DNA of 41,738 nt from assembly GCA_030641105.1 (NCBI GenBank), contig DAOWHZ010000013.1, positions 1 to 41,738 on the forward strand. Reading direction: 5' to 3'. This DNA is from a bacterium. GTDB taxonomy: Bacteria; Patescibacteria; ABY1; BM507; VMTK01. The position numbers and the translations under genes were made by a program. Positions 40,177-41,738 of the stretch are shown here, piece after piece; positions within the stretch are counted from its first letter, which is position 1, and every line of letters starts with the position of its first letter. The notes beneath the pieces are model-generated. The model saw only the letters and a list, made by a program, of their open reading frames with translations. It had not been told where the DNA came from and made no database searches.

Positions 40177-40542
40177 TTAATTGTCTAACTCAATATGTGG
40201 TTCAATATATTTTTCAAAATCATCTTTGTTGAGCAAAAAACATTTTTTCATACGAGGCATTAATTTGCATGTACTTATATAAAAATCAATATCCATTTTA
40301 GCGCCAAGCGCGTTAGGAAAAAAGCATACAATATCAGATCCACCTACTAGCCAACCACGGATTGATGCTTTTATATCTCCTTTACCTTGACTTATTCTCA
40401 GTAAGACGCAATTGAAAAGTGAAAGTGCATGATAGCCCTTAAAATATCGGTTTATATGCTTTATAAATTTTGCGAAAGCATGTTCATCTGGAAAAAATAA
40501 TGCCACATAACCAAGATAATATTTCCTGATTTTTATTTTCAT
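40177..40542 (-). CDS. Hypothetical 121-residue protein
   Basis: Start ATG 40540-40542 is set by AAGGAGGGAGAA before it; an earlier frame start at 40644 would lie beyond a terminator hairpin. MKIKIRKYYLGYVALFFPDE is followed by a HAFAKFIKHINRYFKGYHAL helix, then RISQGKGDIKASIRGWLVGG and a C-terminal half with KMDIDFYISTCKLMPRMKKC. No membrane helix is clear and no family recognised. Forms a two-gene unit with the Cys-rich protein. Confidence 0.65.
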   Translation of the reverse strand: MKIKIRKYYLGYVALFFPDEHAFAKFIKHINRYFKGYHALSLFNCVLLRISQGKGDIKASIRGWLVGGSDIVCFFPNALGAKMDIDFYISTCKLMPRMKKCFLLNKDDFEKYIEPHIELDN

Positions 40543-40589
40543 TTCTCCCTCCTTGCAATATGAAATTGTCAAATGAACATTTTTACCTA

Positions 40590-40624
40590 AAAAATACCCC
40601 GTCCTTTGTGGACGGGATATTTTT
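40590..40624 (-). terminator. Hairpin in the leader of the 40542 gene (attenuator or terminator)
   Basis: On the minus strand, AAAATATCCCGTCC pairs with GGACGGGGTATTTT, running into TTTT. It lies between the predicted promoter (40746-40774) and the gene's ribosome site, so it could attenuate transcription. No gene lies in 40543-40853. Confidence 0.65.
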
Positions 40625-40745
40625 AGAAAATAATTTCCTGCCAAGACATTATTGCCTTGGTTTTAGTTTTAATATATTTAATTTTTATTATTTGATAAAT
40701 TTTTAACACAAAATTTTTTTATTATAATAATGAATTGTTATCAAC

Positions 40746-40774
40746 AGTTTAGCGCAGTAAATTTATTTTGTCAA
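40746..40774 (-). promoter_or_regulatory. Promoter for the 40542-39921 unit
   Basis: Minus-strand TTGACA (40769-40774), 17 bp, TAAACT (40746-40751). Distance to the first gene is about 200 bp, with the hairpin at 40590-40624 between. Confidence 0.5.
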
Positions 40775-40792
40775 GTTTGGCTAATATTAAAC

Positions 40793-40832
40793 AAAAAATA
40801 CCAAGCATTTATTAAAACTCTTGGTATTTTTT
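40793..40832. terminator. Terminator after the 40854 gene
   Basis: AAAAAATACCAAG and its complement flank a loop of about 14 bases, with T-runs on both sides. It serves the minus-strand gene just upstream. Confidence 0.85.
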
Positions 40833-40853
40833 GTAATTTGATATTAATCAAAA

Positions 40854-41012
40854 TTATTGCTGCGGACGCTCTTCAGAAGTTGTTTCTTCCTGAGTAGGCG
40901 CAGCTTCTTCAGCTGATGTTTCCTCTTCAGCTTGAGCGGCTTGCCCTTGCTCTGGCTGTTCTTCTTTTTCTCCGCCACCGAATAATTTTTTAAAAAAGTC
41001 TGTTAATCCCAT
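40854..41012 (-). CDS. Small acidic protein (52 residues)
   Basis: MGLTDFFKKLFGGGEKEEQP is followed by a low-complexity tail of Glu, Ala, Gln and Thr (EEETSAEEAAPTQEETTSEE). The amphipathic start with FFKKLFGG is a pattern I associate with short CPR proteins, possibly peripheral membrane ones; function unknown. It has no repeat elements and is followed by a terminator. It begins 81 bp after the gatB stop, so it may be co-transcribed. Confidence 0.6.
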   Translation of the reverse strand: MGLTDFFKKLFGGGEKEEQPEQGQAAQAEEETSAEEAAPTQEETTSEERPQQ

Positions 41013-41093
41013 AAATTTAGTGTTTAGTAAATTAATTTATAAATAATTATAATTTTTTTAGTTTTTACGACCTTTATATAGTGTTTATAAAAT

Positions 41094-41738
41094 TTACAAT
41101 ATTTTTTTTAATATTTCAATGACAATTTTCGGATTGGCCTTGCCTTTTGTGGCTGACATTGTCTGTCCTATAAAATATTGCAAAACATTTTCTTTCCCTT
41201 GTTTATATTGTTGCACTTGAGTTTGGTTTTTGTCAAGGATATTTTTAATAATTTTTTCTAATTTTACCTTGTTATCTATTTGCTCTAAGCCAAGATTAGC
41301 CATAATTTGTGTTGGATCGCCGCCATTTTTATACATTTTTTCTAAAATAGCCTGCCCGGCTGATGAGTTAATTTTACCTTGATAAACCAAAGTAATGAGT
41401 TCAGCAAAATTTTCCGGAGTTATCTTAATATCCTTGATATTAATTTTATCATACTTTAAATGTTTAAACAACTCGCTAATCAGCCAGTTGGCGGCAGCTT
41501 TAGCTAGTTTCTTTTTTTGCCTTTCCCAGTCATCGCCTGTTGAATCAATCCAGGCGCGCAGTTCAGAAATAACTTGTTCGGTATAATCAGCTAAATCTTT
41601 ATCACTGATTAGTATTTCCGCATCGTATTGGTTAAAATCATATTGTTTTTTAAATCTTTTTAATTTTTTTGGCGGCATTTCAATTAACTGCGATTTTATT
41701 TTTTTAATCCATTTAGCGCCAATATTTAACGGCGGCAG
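41094..41738 (-). CDS. gatB: Asp/Glu-tRNA amidotransferase subunit B, C-terminal part (5' end outside window)
   Basis: GatB transfers ammonia to misacylated Glu-tRNA-Gln or Asp-tRNA-Asn in the GatCAB complex. The visible part begins LPPLNIGAKWIKKIKSQLIE and carries PPKKLKRFKKQYDFNQYDAEIL, followed by the YqeY-like tail domain with NWLISELFKHLK and the end motif GQTMSATKGKANPKIVIEIL. The reading frame is open to the window edge. The catalytic N-terminal part lies outside, so only the family can be judged. Confidence 0.93.
   Translation of the reverse strand: MPPLNIGAKWIKKIKSQLIEMPPKKLKRFKKQYDFNQYDAEILISDKDLADYTEQVISELRAWIDSTGDDWERQKKKLAKAAANWLISELFKHLKYDKINIKDIKITPENFAELITLVYQGKINSSAGQAILEKMYKNGGDPTQIMANLGLEQIDNKVKLEKIIKNILDKNQTQVQQYKQGKENVLQYFIGQTMSATKGKANPKIVIEILKKIL

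Noticed and set aside
40543..40644. Longer start for the 121-residue protein
   Set aside because: It crosses a terminator-like hairpin, while the shorter start has a strong ribosome site.
1..41738. Alternative genetic code with TGA read as glycine
   Set aside because: TGA ends uppP, miaB and the 23803 regulator at expected places, and conserved glycines use GGN codons.
1..41738. CRISPR array
   Set aside because: No run of equal repeats with unique spacers of constant length; the repeats seen are palindromes and word repeats.

Overview
The window looks like a chromosomal piece of a Candidate Phyla Radiation (Patescibacteria) genome. Evidence: AT-rich DNA, small single-copy housekeeping genes, a split dcw cell-division cluster, families typical of these bacteria (DUF3160, degenerate PP2C-like domain plus beta-propeller, C-terminal LGRPADAF repeats, four-helix-bundle S23 proteins), and many dispersed palindromes in spacers and inside essential genes. 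TGA acts as a stop (uppP, miaB, the regulator at 23803), so this is the standard code, not the Gracilibacteria/SR1 code. The lineage within the CPR cannot be told from this window.

Layout. 1-447 is the 3' end of ftsW. 548-7557 is an accessory operon of nine genes with its own promoter, a structured leader RNA and a closing terminator. It encodes a membrane-anchored winged-helix regulator with a sunset domain, an OB-fold lipoprotein, a membrane-anchored thermonuclease, three small membrane proteins with a shared NWFK start (one with cysteine at every seventh residue), a zinc-ribbon/transglutaminase-like protein, a DUF3761 lipoprotein and a Cys-rich repeat surface protein. 7677-9430 holds an IS481-type element inserted in a foldback repeat and a GIY-YIG gene. 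9484-12233 is murG-murC, so the island separates ftsW from murG, which are usually adjacent. 12302-16639 carries DUF212, uppP, pcm, a mannose-1-phosphate guanylyltransferase and mltG; 16682-19608 an S23 cassette and a DUF3160 protein; 19684-21190 rplJ-rplL with an L10 leader; 21192-25032 a pseudophosphatase/propeller protein, a regulator and tsaB. 25233-31244 is the second dcw block: a consensus promoter with MraZ boxes, mraZ, a 46-aa ORF, rsmH, ftsL, ftsI, murF. 31337-32951 is tRNA-Glu, fmt and def. 33068-36677 has small unknown proteins, a LigB/MEMO-fold protein and a secreted repeat protein. 36789-39841 is miaB and miaA with a GC-rich 43-aa gene on the opposite strand between them. 39921-41738 has three small genes and the 3' end of gatB.

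How the genes work together. Peptidoglycan synthesis dominates: MurC, MurF, MurG, FtsW, FtsI, FtsL, MltG and UppP cover precursor ligation, lipid II formation, polymerisation, crosslinking, glycan cutting and carrier recycling. Fmt, Def, MiaA/MiaB, TsaB, GatB and L10/L12 serve translation. The accessory operon is predicted to act at or outside the membrane; a nuclease with an OB-fold lipoprotein suggests handling of external nucleic acid, but this is inference.

The most unusual signal is the load of palindromic and foldback repeats: in-frame insertions in ftsW, murG, murC, tsaB, murF, miaA, miaB and a regulator, and nested foldback elements in spacers.
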